NCBI GenBank assembly: GCA_022376925.1
Contig: JAIOJX010000025.1
Location: 187,301,801-187,365,800, forward strand
DNA from: Tragulus kanchil
Taxonomy: Eukaryota > Chordata > Mammalia > Artiodactyla > Tragulidae
Direction: 5' to 3'
DNA length: 64,000 nt
The notes under the pieces are model-generated. The model ran no database searches. It was not told where the DNA came from and saw only the letters and a program-made list of their open reading frames with translations. Shown here in pieces: positions 13,801 to 25,800 of this stretch (position 1 is the stretch's first letter; the number at the start of each line of letters is the position of its first letter). The position numbers and the translations under genes were made by a program.

Positions 13801-16800
13801 TCTGTGGTGCCACAAAACCCAGCCGCTGCTGACGACAGGCTCGGAATGAGGAGCACAACTCAGAGGAGGGGCCGAGCCCCACTCGCTTATCTGCATGGAG
13901 CCCTGGTTCTCTCCAGACTAGGCTTCAGAAGCTTTTCAAAGTAACCTAATTTTGTTTTCAACAGCACTTGTGTTTAGAGAAACTAGACACAGAAAAGAGA
14001 GCCCTAGCAAACCAATATTCGAAATGATGAAACCGTACCTGCTGAGTGGGGTAGGACGTGGGTGGACTGTCCCCTTTACTGTCCTCGTTCCCGGGGCTCC
14101 CGCTCCCGAGGGCTGGGTCCTCCCTTTGGGGTCCCGGCGGCTCCCCGCTGCTCTCGCCGTCCGCCTCCTCGTCGTCGGCGTCTGAGGAGCTGCTGCTGGT
14201 GCTGCTTACCTGAGGGGACTTTAGAAACAGCCGTCGGTCATCCACAGGCTTCGCCTGGGAAGCAGACACGCCAGGGCCTGTCTTCCGTCACTCACCGTCC
14301 CCGTGAGGAAGCGGTGCCGTACCTCATCCTTCGGGGCCATGTTCTCTCCACCGCCATTCAGTTCACCGTGGACCCCATTCATGCTGGCCACCACCTCGGC
14401 GTCATCGTAGCTGCTCAGCGGGTAAATATCCGCAAACTTGGCCGACAGCGGGGCAACGTCTTCATCGTCGCTACAACTGAGACAAGCAGAAACGTCACCA
14501 AGAGGCCACTCCCAGCGCACACAGCGAGCGCAGCTCCTGCCAAGAAGCCCCTCGCTCACACGGGACAAGAGGACGACCCGGAAGAGGATGCCTGTGACAT
14601 CCACAAGAACGGCACACAAAACTCCAGAGGTAGAAGTTTACAGAAGGCACGACATCCCATCAGACTGACTGACACTGCCTGTCCATTCAACTGGCAGCGC
14701 CCTGGTGCACAACTGTCCCCTGCCATTTCCAAGCAGACACAATGCTGATGACAATGAAAGGGGCCCCGGAAAACCTCGTTTTACAACCACCAGCATTTCA
14801 GACACGGTCCGCTGACCATTAAAGGCCCTTATGTGACAAAACACCAATTTTCACCACAAGCCCGGCTCTGGCCAAATCCATTCCTAATCTCAGTTATCAG
14901 CGTTAGCCAGACATCCAGGTGACAGGCAAATGGACCATCTACAAACAACAAAAAAAAACCCAACAGAAGAGTTCACGGTTGTGGCCTGTGAAGACCACTT
15001 AGAACGAGTGACTTTCTGGTGCACGACAGGAGCGGGGACAGAGCTCCCAGCGCAGTGCACAGGCTCAAGGCCTGGCAGCCGACAGACGCCCAAAGGTCTC
15101 CCCGACAGGCCTCCACGTCCACCAGGTGCTCAACATCCTGTGGCGCCAGAAGGAGAAGCCCTGAGAAGCGGGGCGCTCCTGGCTTTAGGGCACAGGGTCC
15201 AGAGCAGCCAGGCTCAGCTCCGCTTCACTTCGCCGGGGCAGCCACGGCACGCACGGACAGCAGGGGCTGCCGAGAGTGGTCGTGGCCACGACCCAGAGGA
15301 GCAAGCCAAGACGCAGGAACGAAGTCACCGAGCCACGGCTCCCCGTGGGGGAGGCAACGCAGAAGCTGTGAAGTCCGGGCCGCGCTGCAGCACAGCCCCG
15401 AGAGCGCCACATGTCCGTCTCGCCCGCTGGGAGAACACGGCCGGCGGCCGCGGGGGGGGCTCGGGGCGCAGAGTTTGCTGGGACGACGCAGACGACCCGG
15501 TGCTGGCGGCCAGGGCCCGGCGCGCCTTGGGCGGGCCCGGCTGCGCCACTCAGGCGGCGGGGAGCCCGTGGACGGCGCAGCGGGGCGGCCCCTCCCAGCC
15601 TCTGCCTCCGCCTGACTCCCGGCACCCGGCTGTGGCCGCGCCCGTCGCGAGCCAGCTCTGAAGACCCGCTGCCCTCCACGGGCTCCGCGGGAGCCCAGGG
15701 CTCAGGGAGGCCAGACCCACGCTGCGACCTGAGAGACGCCGAGGGAAGCCTCGGAGTCACTGCGTGAAACCCAGGCTGCGGAGGCGAGGCGTCTGAGGCA
15801 CGCAGGCAGCCAGGGGCAGGGCGGCTGTCCCGCCACCAGGCTCCCCACACCCGCGTGCGCCACAACACGCAAAAGGCACACTTAATACAAATAAACACAG
15901 ACCAGGAGCGGGAGCAGGGACCTCACACACGGCGGGGCCTGCACCCCTCCCTGTGAACTGGCGACACCCTGCTCTCACAAACCATCCTGCGGGTGACGTG
16001 GGAACATGGACAGACCCTTTCAGCGGCCTGCTAAAGTGATCACCTGAGTTCTCAGCAAGACACGGAGCAAGCACGCACGCTGGCCGAAGACAAGGCGGAA
16101 TGAGCGTGGGCCACTGGCACGGGGAGACTCCCTGCGGCCCGACATGCGCCCGCTTCCCTGCGCCCGCGCCCCCCTTCTCGAGGGCAGGGCACCTCCCTTC
16201 TCGAGGGCAGGCTCCCCCTTCTCGAGGGCAGGCTCCCCCTTCTCGAGGGCAGGCTCCCCCTTCTCGAGGGCAGGGCACAAAACAGCGTCGACAGCTGCCT
16301 CACCGAGTCCACGCTTCACAGGCTGTTTTAAGAAAATGAAGGGCTTGTTTCTGAGCAGTACTCTTGTGCTATCTGTAACCGCAGACACTGCCGTTTCTAC
16401 GTCTGACATCAGATTTGTTGAGTTTCTGGAACCTCGTGGCAAGCCAGGACTTACAACGCTGGTGCGGAGCCGCTGTCTGTGAGGACGAGCCTGGGATGCT
16501 GCCGAGCCACGATGGGCGAGCTGGACCCGGAGCCGGAGCTGGCGGACGACACGCTGGGCGGGCGCATCTCAGAGAGACAGTCAGACGCAGCGTCCACCCG
16601 GAGGGGCAGCTGGTGCATGGGGGTGTCGCCCGTGACCGGGGGCTCCATGATCCCGCAGGTGAGGATGTGAGAGAGGCTGCAGTCATCGCAAGCGCACCTG
16701 TGGGGATGGAGGACGCTGTGGACGGAGCCGACGGCGGGCAGGCCGTGCGCCCAGAGGCCGGGCCGCGGGCTCACCTCCTCCGGTAGCTGCAGTTGGGGCA

Positions 16801-19800
16801 GTCGGGCATGCTCAGCCGCGAGGACAGCGCGTGCCGCACGCTGTCGGTGAAGCTGCTCTCGCCAGCGACAGCCTTCTTGTTCGTTAACTGGAGGAAATCA
16901 TGAGACAACAGGTTAATTCTCCAAGCCCTACTCCAGGACGCAGCCGACACTTCTTCGTAATTGTGGCACCATGCTGCAGCACTCAAGTGACCCTGTGACC
17001 ACAGCTTCCTAGGGAGGGACAGGGCCCGGAGAGGGGCAGCAGGTGTACGATGCACGTGGCCATGGGGCTGCGCGCGGCCCTGACGAAGGTCGGGGGCGGT
17101 GAGTCCCACCAGGCTCTTCGGCACCAAACATGCTGTGACACCCTCCGCATGGACACCCAGGCTTTGCCCTGGCTCTCCCGTGGGGTGGGTACCCACTGGT
17201 ACCAGGACAAAGAGGTAACCAGTGCTCTCAAGGAACTAAGATTCCGGAAGAAGACACAGGTGAGAAACCAAGCTCGAGAGAAACCATGAGGTAGGGGCGC
17301 CCGGGAGACCCGCTGGGCACACGCCAGGCCTGAGCACGGCTCGAGGCGGCGCTCACAACGCCATCACAGACAGGAGGGGTCCAGGTCAGGAGGGAGCACC
17401 AAGCCGGCACCCCTCGGAGTCAGGGCTGGCCAGGGCTGGGCTGGACGGTCACCACACAGGCAGCGCCGGCAGGCGGGGGGAGGCCAGCGGGCGGGACGCG
17501 GGCGGCACTCGGAGAAGGGCTGGACCTGGGAGCCACTCAGGGCCTGACGAGCAGGCGAGCTGGACCCGGAGCCGGAGCTGGCGGACGACACGCTGGGCGG
17601 GCGCATCTCAGAGAGACAGTCAGACGCAGCGTCCACCCGGAGGGGCAGCTGGTGCATGGGGGTGTCGCCCGTGACCGGGGGCTCCATGATCCCGCAGGTG
17701 AGGATGTGAGAGAGGCTGCAGTCATCGCAAGCGCACCTGTGGGGATGGAGGACGCTGTGGACGGAGCCGACGGCGGGCAGGCCGTGCGCCCAGAGGCCGG
17801 GCCGCGGGCTCACCTCCTCCGGTAGCTGCAGTTGGGGCAGTCGGGCATGCTCAGCCGCGAGGACAGCGCGTGCCGCACGCTGTCGGTGAAGCTGCTCTCG
17901 CCAGCGACAGCCTTCTTGTTCGTTAACTGGAGGAAATCATGAGACAACAGGTTAATTCTCCAAGCCCTACTCCAGGACGCAGCCGACACTTCTTCGTAAT
18001 TGTGGCACCATGCTGCAGCACTCAAGTGACCCTGTGACCACAGCTTCCTAGGGAGGGACAGGGCCCGGAGAGGGGCAGCAGGTGTACGATGCACGTGGCC
18101 ATGGGGCTGCGCGCGGCCCTGACGAAGGTCGGGGGCGGTGAGTCCCACCAGGCTCTTCGGCACCAAACATGCTGTGACACCCTCCGCATGGACACCCAGG
18201 CTTTGCCCTGGCTCTCCCGTGGGGTGGGTACCCACTGGTACCAGGACAAAGAGGTAACCAGTGCTCTCAAGGAACTAAGATTCCGGAAGAAGACACAGGT
18301 GAGAAACCAAGCTCGAGAGAAACCATGAGGTAGGGGCGCCCGGGAGACCCGCTGGGCACACGCCAGGCCTGAGCACGGCTCGAGGCGGCGCTCACAACGC
18401 CATCACAGACAGGAGGGGTCCAGGTCAGGAGGGAGCACCAAGCCGGCACCCCTCGGAGTCAGGGCTGGCCAGGGCTGGGCTGGACGGTCACCACACAGGC
18501 AGCGCCGGCAGGCGGGGGGAGGCCAGCGGGCGGGACGCGGGCGGCACTCGGAGAAGGGCTGGACCTGGGAGCCACCCCGGAAGCGGCCACCGGAGCAGGC
18601 GAGCTTCAGCGTTTCAGGAAAGGAGCCTGCGGACTAGCTCAGGCGACGGGCTGGGCGGGGCCCCCTGGCAGGCAGAGGCCACGCCGGGGAGCGAGCAGAG
18701 AGCAGGTGCCCTCTGCCCACCCGTGCTGCCCAGGGACCGTGGCTGCGGCGGGGCCGGCAGAGGCCGAGGGAGTCCGACTGGAAGGCAGGCAGGAGGCACC
18801 GGCACAGGCGTGGAAGCGAGCCGGCCAGGTTCCCAGGGACTCAAACGCCCGAGACCACCTGCTGGGCCCCACGAGCGCTGCCAGGGCAGGGAGGGCAGGG
18901 AGGGCCTGCTGCAGGAAGGGGCGCACCGGGCAGTCGGCAGCTGTGACGAGGGCACAGCCCGGCACGTGCGCAGCGGACCGGGTCCAGCCCCGCGCGCCGC
19001 CCCCGCGGGGGAATCCAGAGACGCACGCCTCCCCAGGAGGAGCCTGTGAGGACGTGGGGGGGGCCGTGGGCCAAGAGTCCCTCCTTTCACATGGGTATGT
19101 CCCCCGAGGGGCAGAGACGACCAGGAAGCAGAAAGGAAGCTCGTCTGAACCCAGGTCCCCGAGCAGGAAGCGCCGTGCGGGCTCCCGGAGCCCCGCGCTC
19201 GGCAGCGGCAGCGTCCACGCCAGGCGCGCCCCCCGCCCCGCGCGCACCTGCTCCTCGATGAACCGTCTCTGCCTGAAGAGCTCCCAGTCTTCCGTGAGCA
19301 TGCGCTGCTTGGTTTTCAGTGTCATCTAATTCACAGGGGGTGTAAAACAGGAACTCTTAGTGCCACCGAGCGCTACCCAGCACACTTTGAGGGGAGACTT
19401 TTCTAAATGACACGGGAGACCACGTCTGCGACCACAGAGACGTGACCTGACTCTCCCCCTCAGCAGCTCACTGCCTCCCACAAAATCATCACAATACCCT
19501 CCTCACATGAAAACCACAGAGATGAGTTCAAAAAGAGAAATTAGGGTCCCTACGCTGAGTGGCCCGTCGCCATTCAGGGAGAGCCCGTGAGGGGCCCTGC
19601 ATGTGAGCGTCGCCCTGGGGCACTGCCGCAACACCAGGGTGGGTGCGGGGCTGCGAATGAGGGCTGGGGCTGCTGTTCAGCCAAAAGCTGCCTGGGGGAA
19701 GGGGGTGCGCGACTGGGAGCCACCCAGCGGCCACGGAGCAGGCGAGCTTCAGCGTTTCAGGAAAGGAGCCTGCGGACTAGCTCAGGCGACGGCTGGGCGG

Positions 19801-22800
19801 GCCCCTGGCAGGCAGAGGCCACGCCGGGGAGCGAGCAGAGAGCAGGTGCCCTCTGCCCACCCGTGCTGCCCAGGGACCGTGGCTGCGGCGGGGCCGGCAG
19901 AGGCCGAGGGAGTCCGACTGGAAGGCAGGCAGGAGGCACCGGCACAGGCGTGGAAGCGAGCCGGCCAGGTTCCCAGGGACTCAAACGCCCGAGACCACCT
20001 GCTGGGCCCCACGAGCGCTGCCAGGGCAGGGAGGGCAGGGAGGGCCTGCTGCAGGAAGGGGCGCACCGGGCAGTCGGCAGCTGTGACGAGGGCACAGCCC
20101 GGCACGTGCGCAGCGGACCGGGTCCAGCCCCGCGCGCCGCCCCCGCGGGGGAATCCAGAGACGCACGCCTCCCCAGGAGGAGCCTGTGAGGACGTGGGGG
20201 GGGCCGTGGGCCAAGAGTCCCTCCTTTCACATGGGTATGTCCCCCGAGGGGCAGAGACGACCAGGAAGCAGAAAGGAAGCTCGTCTGAACCCAGGTCCCC
20301 GAGCAGGAAGCGCCGTGCGGTCTCCCGGAGCCCCGCGCTCGGCAGCGGCAGCGTCCACGCCAGGCGCGCCCCCCGCCCCGCGCGCACCTGCTCCTCGATG
20401 AACCGTCTCTGCCTGAAGAGCTCCCAGTCTTCCGTGAGCATGCGCTGCTTGGTTTTCAGTGTCATCTAATTCACAGGGGGTGTAAAACAGGAACTCTTAG
20501 TGCCACCGAGCGCTACCCAGCACACTTTTGAGGGGAGACTTTTCTAAATGACACGGGAGACCACGTCTGCGACCACAGAGACGTGACCTGACTCTCCCCC
20601 TCAGCAGCTCACTGCCTCCCACAAAATCATCACAATACCCTCCTCACATGAAAACCACAGAGATGAGTTCAAAAAGAGAAATTAGGGTCCCTACGCTGAG
20701 TGGCCCGTCGCCATTCAGGGAGAGCCCGTGAGGGGCCCTGCATGTGAAGCGTGCGCCCTGGGGGCACTGCCGCAACACCAGGGTGGGTGCCGGGGCTGCC
20801 GAATGAGGGCTGGGGCTGCTGTTCAGCCAAAAGCTTCGGCCTGAGAGGATAAGCATGTTCTGGAGCTGGGCAGTGGCGACCCTCACAACAGTGTGAGGGC
20901 ATCTACTACAACTGAACTGTAGCCTCAGAAATACCATTACTTTTGAATGGGACGATTCAATATTGGTGCTAATTCTCCCTTTACGTAACACAGGTCTGCA
21001 GTTTCTAGGAAAGATATTTTTCTTTCATGAGTCACTATTTCAAATTTCAGAAATGATTCAAAATGAACTAAACATTAGAAAAAGTAGTCACGTCTTCTAT
21101 CTTATTACAGCGGTCAGTATGGAGCTCTCTGATAAATGCCATCAACAGAAACCTCCCCCTCGACACTCTCTTCACAGACTCCGGTATGAATTCTGTGGAA
21201 CATCTGAGTACCTGGAGGCTTATGTCTATGTCAAACAACAAATAAACGATAAAATTTTTAAAAGCCAAAACAACTGATTTCAAAGTTGTCGCTGTCTCCC
21301 CATGGCCATAGGTATCCATGCGTACTAATTTACAGGTGTTCACACTCTGAAATCCTGAGTTACTGTGTATAATCTGGACGATGCTCCTAGACCAGACGGC
21401 ACCAAGACCACACAAGGATCCCAGAACCACCGCCTCCTCTGACACAGCCAGACCCGCCCCGCCTCCCTCACTTGGACGAATGGCAGCCCAGGCTCTTGAG
21501 GATGGGTGAAAACAAGCGTGTATCTATACTTCAGTGAGAGGATGGTTTCCCACTGCAGAAAGACACAGAGAGCTTTTTTCCTTGTTGTGGTAAAATGCAC
21601 ATAACATGAATTACGACTTCTACGATGGGATTTTTTATTTCTGCAAAAAAAAAAATTATCACTGGGATTTTGCTGGCAACTACGCTGAGTCCACAGACCT
21701 CTGGAGTGACACACGTGGACAGTGTTCAGTTGTCCGATCCAGGAGCACAGGATGTGTTTCTATTTACTTACCTATTCTTTACTTTCAACAATGCTCTGCA
21801 GCTCTCACTGCACAAGTCTTCTACTCTGAGTAAATTAATTTCTAAGTGTTCTACACTTTTCATACTGTTATAAATAAAACTGTTCTCATAACTCCCTTTT
21901 CAGATATTGTTTGCATGTACAAATGCAACTGATTTTGTGTGGTCTCTGTACCCTGCTACTTTGCTGAATTCACTTATTTTTTTAATCTAAGTTTTTTTTT
22001 GCAGAGTCGTTATGATTTGCTATGTATAAGATCACATTTGTAGACATCATTTTACTCTTCCTTTCCATTTTAAATGCCTTTTCTTTCTCCTGCCTAACTG
22101 CCGTGGCTAGACTTGCTAGTACTACATCGAACAGAAGGGGTGAAAGCAGGCATTCTGGCTTTGTTTCTGATGTTAAAGAAAACGCGTTCAATCTTTCACT
22201 ACTGAGGCTGTTTGCTATAGGACTTTTTTTTTTTTTAACATGGCTTTCACCGTGTGGAGGGAGTTTCTTTCTATTTGCATTTTGTTGTGTTTCTAATCGT
22301 GAAAGGTGTTGAATCTTGTCAAATTCCTTTTCTGCATCAACTGAGACGGTCATATGGTTTTTCCCTGTAGCTGATGTGATGGTATATTAATCAATTTTCT
22401 TACAGTTAACCATCTTTGCCGTTCAAGAATAAATCGTACTTGGTCACAGCATATAACCCTTTAAACACGCTGAATTCTGCTTGCTAGTCTTCTGTTAGGG
22501 ATTTTTGCATCAATAGTCATAAACCTGAGCCCAGTTTCGGTCTGTAACTTTCTTTTTCCCCGTCTTATTTCTTTCTCTCTGGCTGGGCTCGGGCTTCACT
22601 GCTGTGCGGGCTTTCTCTCGCTGCAGTGAGCGGGGCCGCTTTCCGGCGGTGCCGCGAGGCTTCCGGCGGCGGCTTCTCCCGTTACGGAGCAGCGGCTCGC
22701 GGCTCACGCCTGCGCTCCTGGTGGGCGGAGAACGGGCTCTGCCGCTCACCCTCCGGACGGGAGCGCGCCGCCGGCAGCTCCCGACGCGCGCGCTCGGCGG

Positions 22801-25800
22801 CTCCCGGGCCGCGCCCTCCCCGGCAGGCGCCCGGCGGCGCGCACGCACCTGCTCGTCCACGTAGGCGTCGATCCGCTTCTGGCAGAGCAGCCACGCCTCG
22901 GCCACGCCGCGCAGCTCCTCCTCGGAGCGCTGGTACCGCTGCAGCAGGGCGCTGTACGTGTCCTCGTGGCAGGCGTCGTGCGTCGCGGTCCCCAGCCTGG
23001 AGAGAGGGGCCTGTCACTGCCCCGCCACGCCCCTCACGAGGCTGCCGCGGGGCACGAGCGACCCGCGGGCCGGTGCCCACAACGGAGTCTCGCCTCGAGC
23101 CGCCGCTCCGAGAACTGACAGCCCCTGAGAAGGAAGCGAGCGGTGAGGCGCGCTGCTCTAAAGGGCCGCGGCCGGGAGGTGCCGCTGGCGAGACGGGAGG
23201 TCGAGAACCAGTCCTCCCTGGCCAGGTACTCTGACCCAGAGAGAAGGTACCATCTGATGAGAAACGCAAGCTTGGGACCCGGTTCTCCAATCGTTCAGCA
23301 AGAAACTCAATTCAAAAATAAAATCATAAACTCATTCGTTCTGTATTATATCGTGCTCAGCAAGATGGCAAGAGAAATAATTTCTTTCTATTTGCATTTT
23401 GTTGTGTTTCTAATCGTGAAAGGTGTTGAATCTTGTCAAATTCCTTTTCTGCATCAACTGAGACGGTCATATGGTTTTTCCCTGTAGCTGATGTGATGGT
23501 ATATTAATCAATTTTCTTACAGTTAACCATCTTTGCCGTTCAAGAATAAATCGTACTTGGTCACAGCATATAACCCTTTAAACACGCTGAATTCTGCTTG
23601 CTAGTCTTCTGTTAGGGATTTTTGCATCAATAGTCATAAACCTGAGCCCAGTTTCGGTCTGTAACTTTCTTTTTCCCCGTCTTATTTCTTTCTCTCTGGC
23701 TGGGCTCGGGCTTCACTGCTGTGCGGGCTTTCTCTCGCTGCAGTGAGCGGGGCCGCTTTCCGGCGGTGCCGCGAGGCTTCCGGCGGCGGCTTCTCCCGTT
23801 ACGGAGCAGCGGCTCGCGGCTCACGCCTGCGCTCCTGGTGGGCGGAGAACGGGCTCTGCCGCTCACCCTCCGGACGGGAGCGCGCCGCCGGCAGCTCCCG
23901 ACGCGCGCGCTCGGCGGCTCCCGGGCCGCGCCCTCCCCGGCAGGCGCCCGGCGGCGCGCACGCACCTGCTCGTCCACGTAGGCGTCGATCCGCTTCTGGC
24001 AGAGCAGCCACGCCTCGGCCACGCCGCGCAGCTCCTCCTCGGAGCGCTGGTACCGCTGCAGCAGGGCGCTGTACGTGTCCTCGTGGCAGGCGTCGTGCGT
24101 CGCGGTCCCCAGCCTGGAGAGAGGGGCCTGTCACTGCCCCGCCACGCCCCTCACGAGGCTGCCGCGGGGCACGAGCGACCCGCGGGCCGGTGCCCACAAC
24201 GGAGTCTCGCCTCGAGCCGCCGCTCCGAGAACTGACAGCCCCTGAGAAGGAAGCGAGCGGTGAGGCGCGCTGCTCTAAAGGGCCGCGGCCGGGAGGTGCC
24301 GCTGGCGAGACGGGAGGTCGAGAACCAGTCCTCCCTGGCCAGGTACTCTGACCCAGAGAGAAGGTACCATCTGATGAGAAACGCAAGCTTGGGACCCGGT
24401 TCTCCAATCGTTCAGCAAGAAACTCAATTCAAAAATAAAATCATAAACTCATTCGTTCTGTATTATATCGTGCTCAGCAAGATGGCAAGACGGCAAATGA
24501 GAAAATAAACCGGAAACGAAAGACACACATCCAGGTGAAGAGCTGGGTTTCTGAGGAAGAGGCGGCGAGGGAGCGCGGGGTGGCTCATCTTCAGAAGCCG
24601 TTCACCTGCCTGACCTGGAAACGCGGCAACGCTTGAGCCAAAGTCAAGGTGACGAAGGCAGGCCTCGAAACAAGTCCCCGCGTGCAGGACAACGCCGGCA
24701 GCTGCCGGGAGCCGGGCTGGCGTCGGCACCGGTGCGCGGGGGAGTGGGCGCCCCGGGCTCCCGCGCGGACACGGGCGCCGCCGCCGGCGCGCTCACACTC
24801 ACGCGCGTCCTGACACGGGGACGCTCCCACGGGAAGCAGACGGCACGCGGCCGCCGTGGTGAGAACGCACGCGTGTGCGCGGGCACCGACACGCGTCCGG
24901 AGGCAGCACCGAACTGCTGATGGTACCGACCCTCTTCATGACTGCCTCTGTTTTCAGAATTTTATTTCTGAACATTATTCCTGAATTTCAGCTTCCAACG
25001 ATAATCTCATGATTCTACACCGAGAATCAGCAGCAGCGACTGACGAGTGCAACGGGCTCCGCGGAGGCCGGCACAGCGCCCCGACGGGCCGCGCCAGACC
25101 TCGAGCCCGACCCGCAGCGGCCCCGTGGCGCCAGCCCCGAGGCCGCCCTCCCAAGGCCGTTTCTGCCCCTGGACAGACGGTTCCTCAGAGCCCCGAACCC
25201 CGGGCAAGAATTCTTCCAAGGCTGCTCTGCGCTCCGCCCGGGGGGCGCGCCGCCTGCCCAGGGGCACGTCTGCTCCCCGGCAGCCGCAGGCCGCGGCGCC
25301 GTCCTCCCTGCGGCCCGGCCCCTCCGCCTCCGCGGACCCGCCCGCGTTCCGGCGCCTCCCGCCCGCGCGCCGCTCCGCCGACCCGCTCGGAGCCTGGGGA
25401 GGGAGGGCAGCGGCCAGGGGCAGTCCTGGGACTCTGGGGGCAGGGGGCACTCAGAGCACACCGGGTGGGCACAGCGCTGGAGCCCAGAGAGGAACAGGAG
25501 CCACGCGGCTGCAGAAAGCGGGCTCGGGGTCAGACAGCATCCGCAGCTTAGTGAGCAGGTTACCAGCTCAACGCCCCCTCTGCGAGCCCACGCCCACGTG
25601 ACAGGTGGTGGTATTTATGATGAACAACGTCGACTGAGACAGTAAGAGAGAAGGAACATGACATAAAACCAGCTCGGGCAAGTTTATCTGCAAGCCTGAT
25701 GAAGCGTGCCCCTAACAATACGTATTTAAAATAAAGACCACACCGGGCAAGAGCTACTACTACACCCGGGCAGCAAGGAGTCGCGGGGGGGCTCCCGGTC

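Larger units (their letters stand above)
12181..14500. repeat. Tandem duplication D4 (unit 1,160 bp), contains exons 10 and 11
   Basis: The copies are 12181-13340 and 13341-14500. The units are nearly identical with no length change. One visible substitution is in exon 11 (12899 versus 14059). Both FAM193A exons 10 and 11 are carried intact in each unit. Confidence 0.95.
16517..18577. repeat. Tandem duplication D5 (unit 1,039 bp), cuts exon 9
   Basis: The copies are 16517-17555 and 17556-about 18577. The left edge lies inside exon 9, so the right copy of exon 9 lacks its donor end. The last 30 bases of the left copy are a garbled version of the sequence at the end of the right copy. Confidence 0.94.
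18569..20850. repeat. Tandem duplication D6 (unit about 1,140 bp), contains exon 7
   Basis: The copies are about 18569-19715 and 19716-20850. On both sides of the junction G/C runs are shorter, for example gggctgggcggggcccc versus ggctgggcgggcccc. One substitution is visible at 19178/20318. Exon 7 is in each unit. Confidence 0.94.
22264..24497. repeat. Tandem duplication D7 (unit 1,117 bp), contains exon 6
   Basis: The copies are 22264-23380 and 23381-about 24497. The unit joins the end of an antisense L1 fragment to the GC-rich exon 6 region. The coding and GC-rich parts are identical between copies. Confidence 0.95.

Noticed and set aside
12181..14500. Genuine tandem exon duplication creating a new FAM193A isoform
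   Set aside because: It breaks the frame, and fifteen other duplications of similar size with unrelated content share the same look, so a technical cause is simpler.
16175..16277. CRISPR-like array
   Set aside because: The repeats are contiguous, with at most a few variable bases between them and no spacers, in mammalian intron DNA.
16100..16339. Repetitive peptides (SRAGSPF or PPSRGQA units) as a possible repeat protein
   Set aside because: They come from translating the 21-bp minisatellite in several frames. There is no splice or start context.
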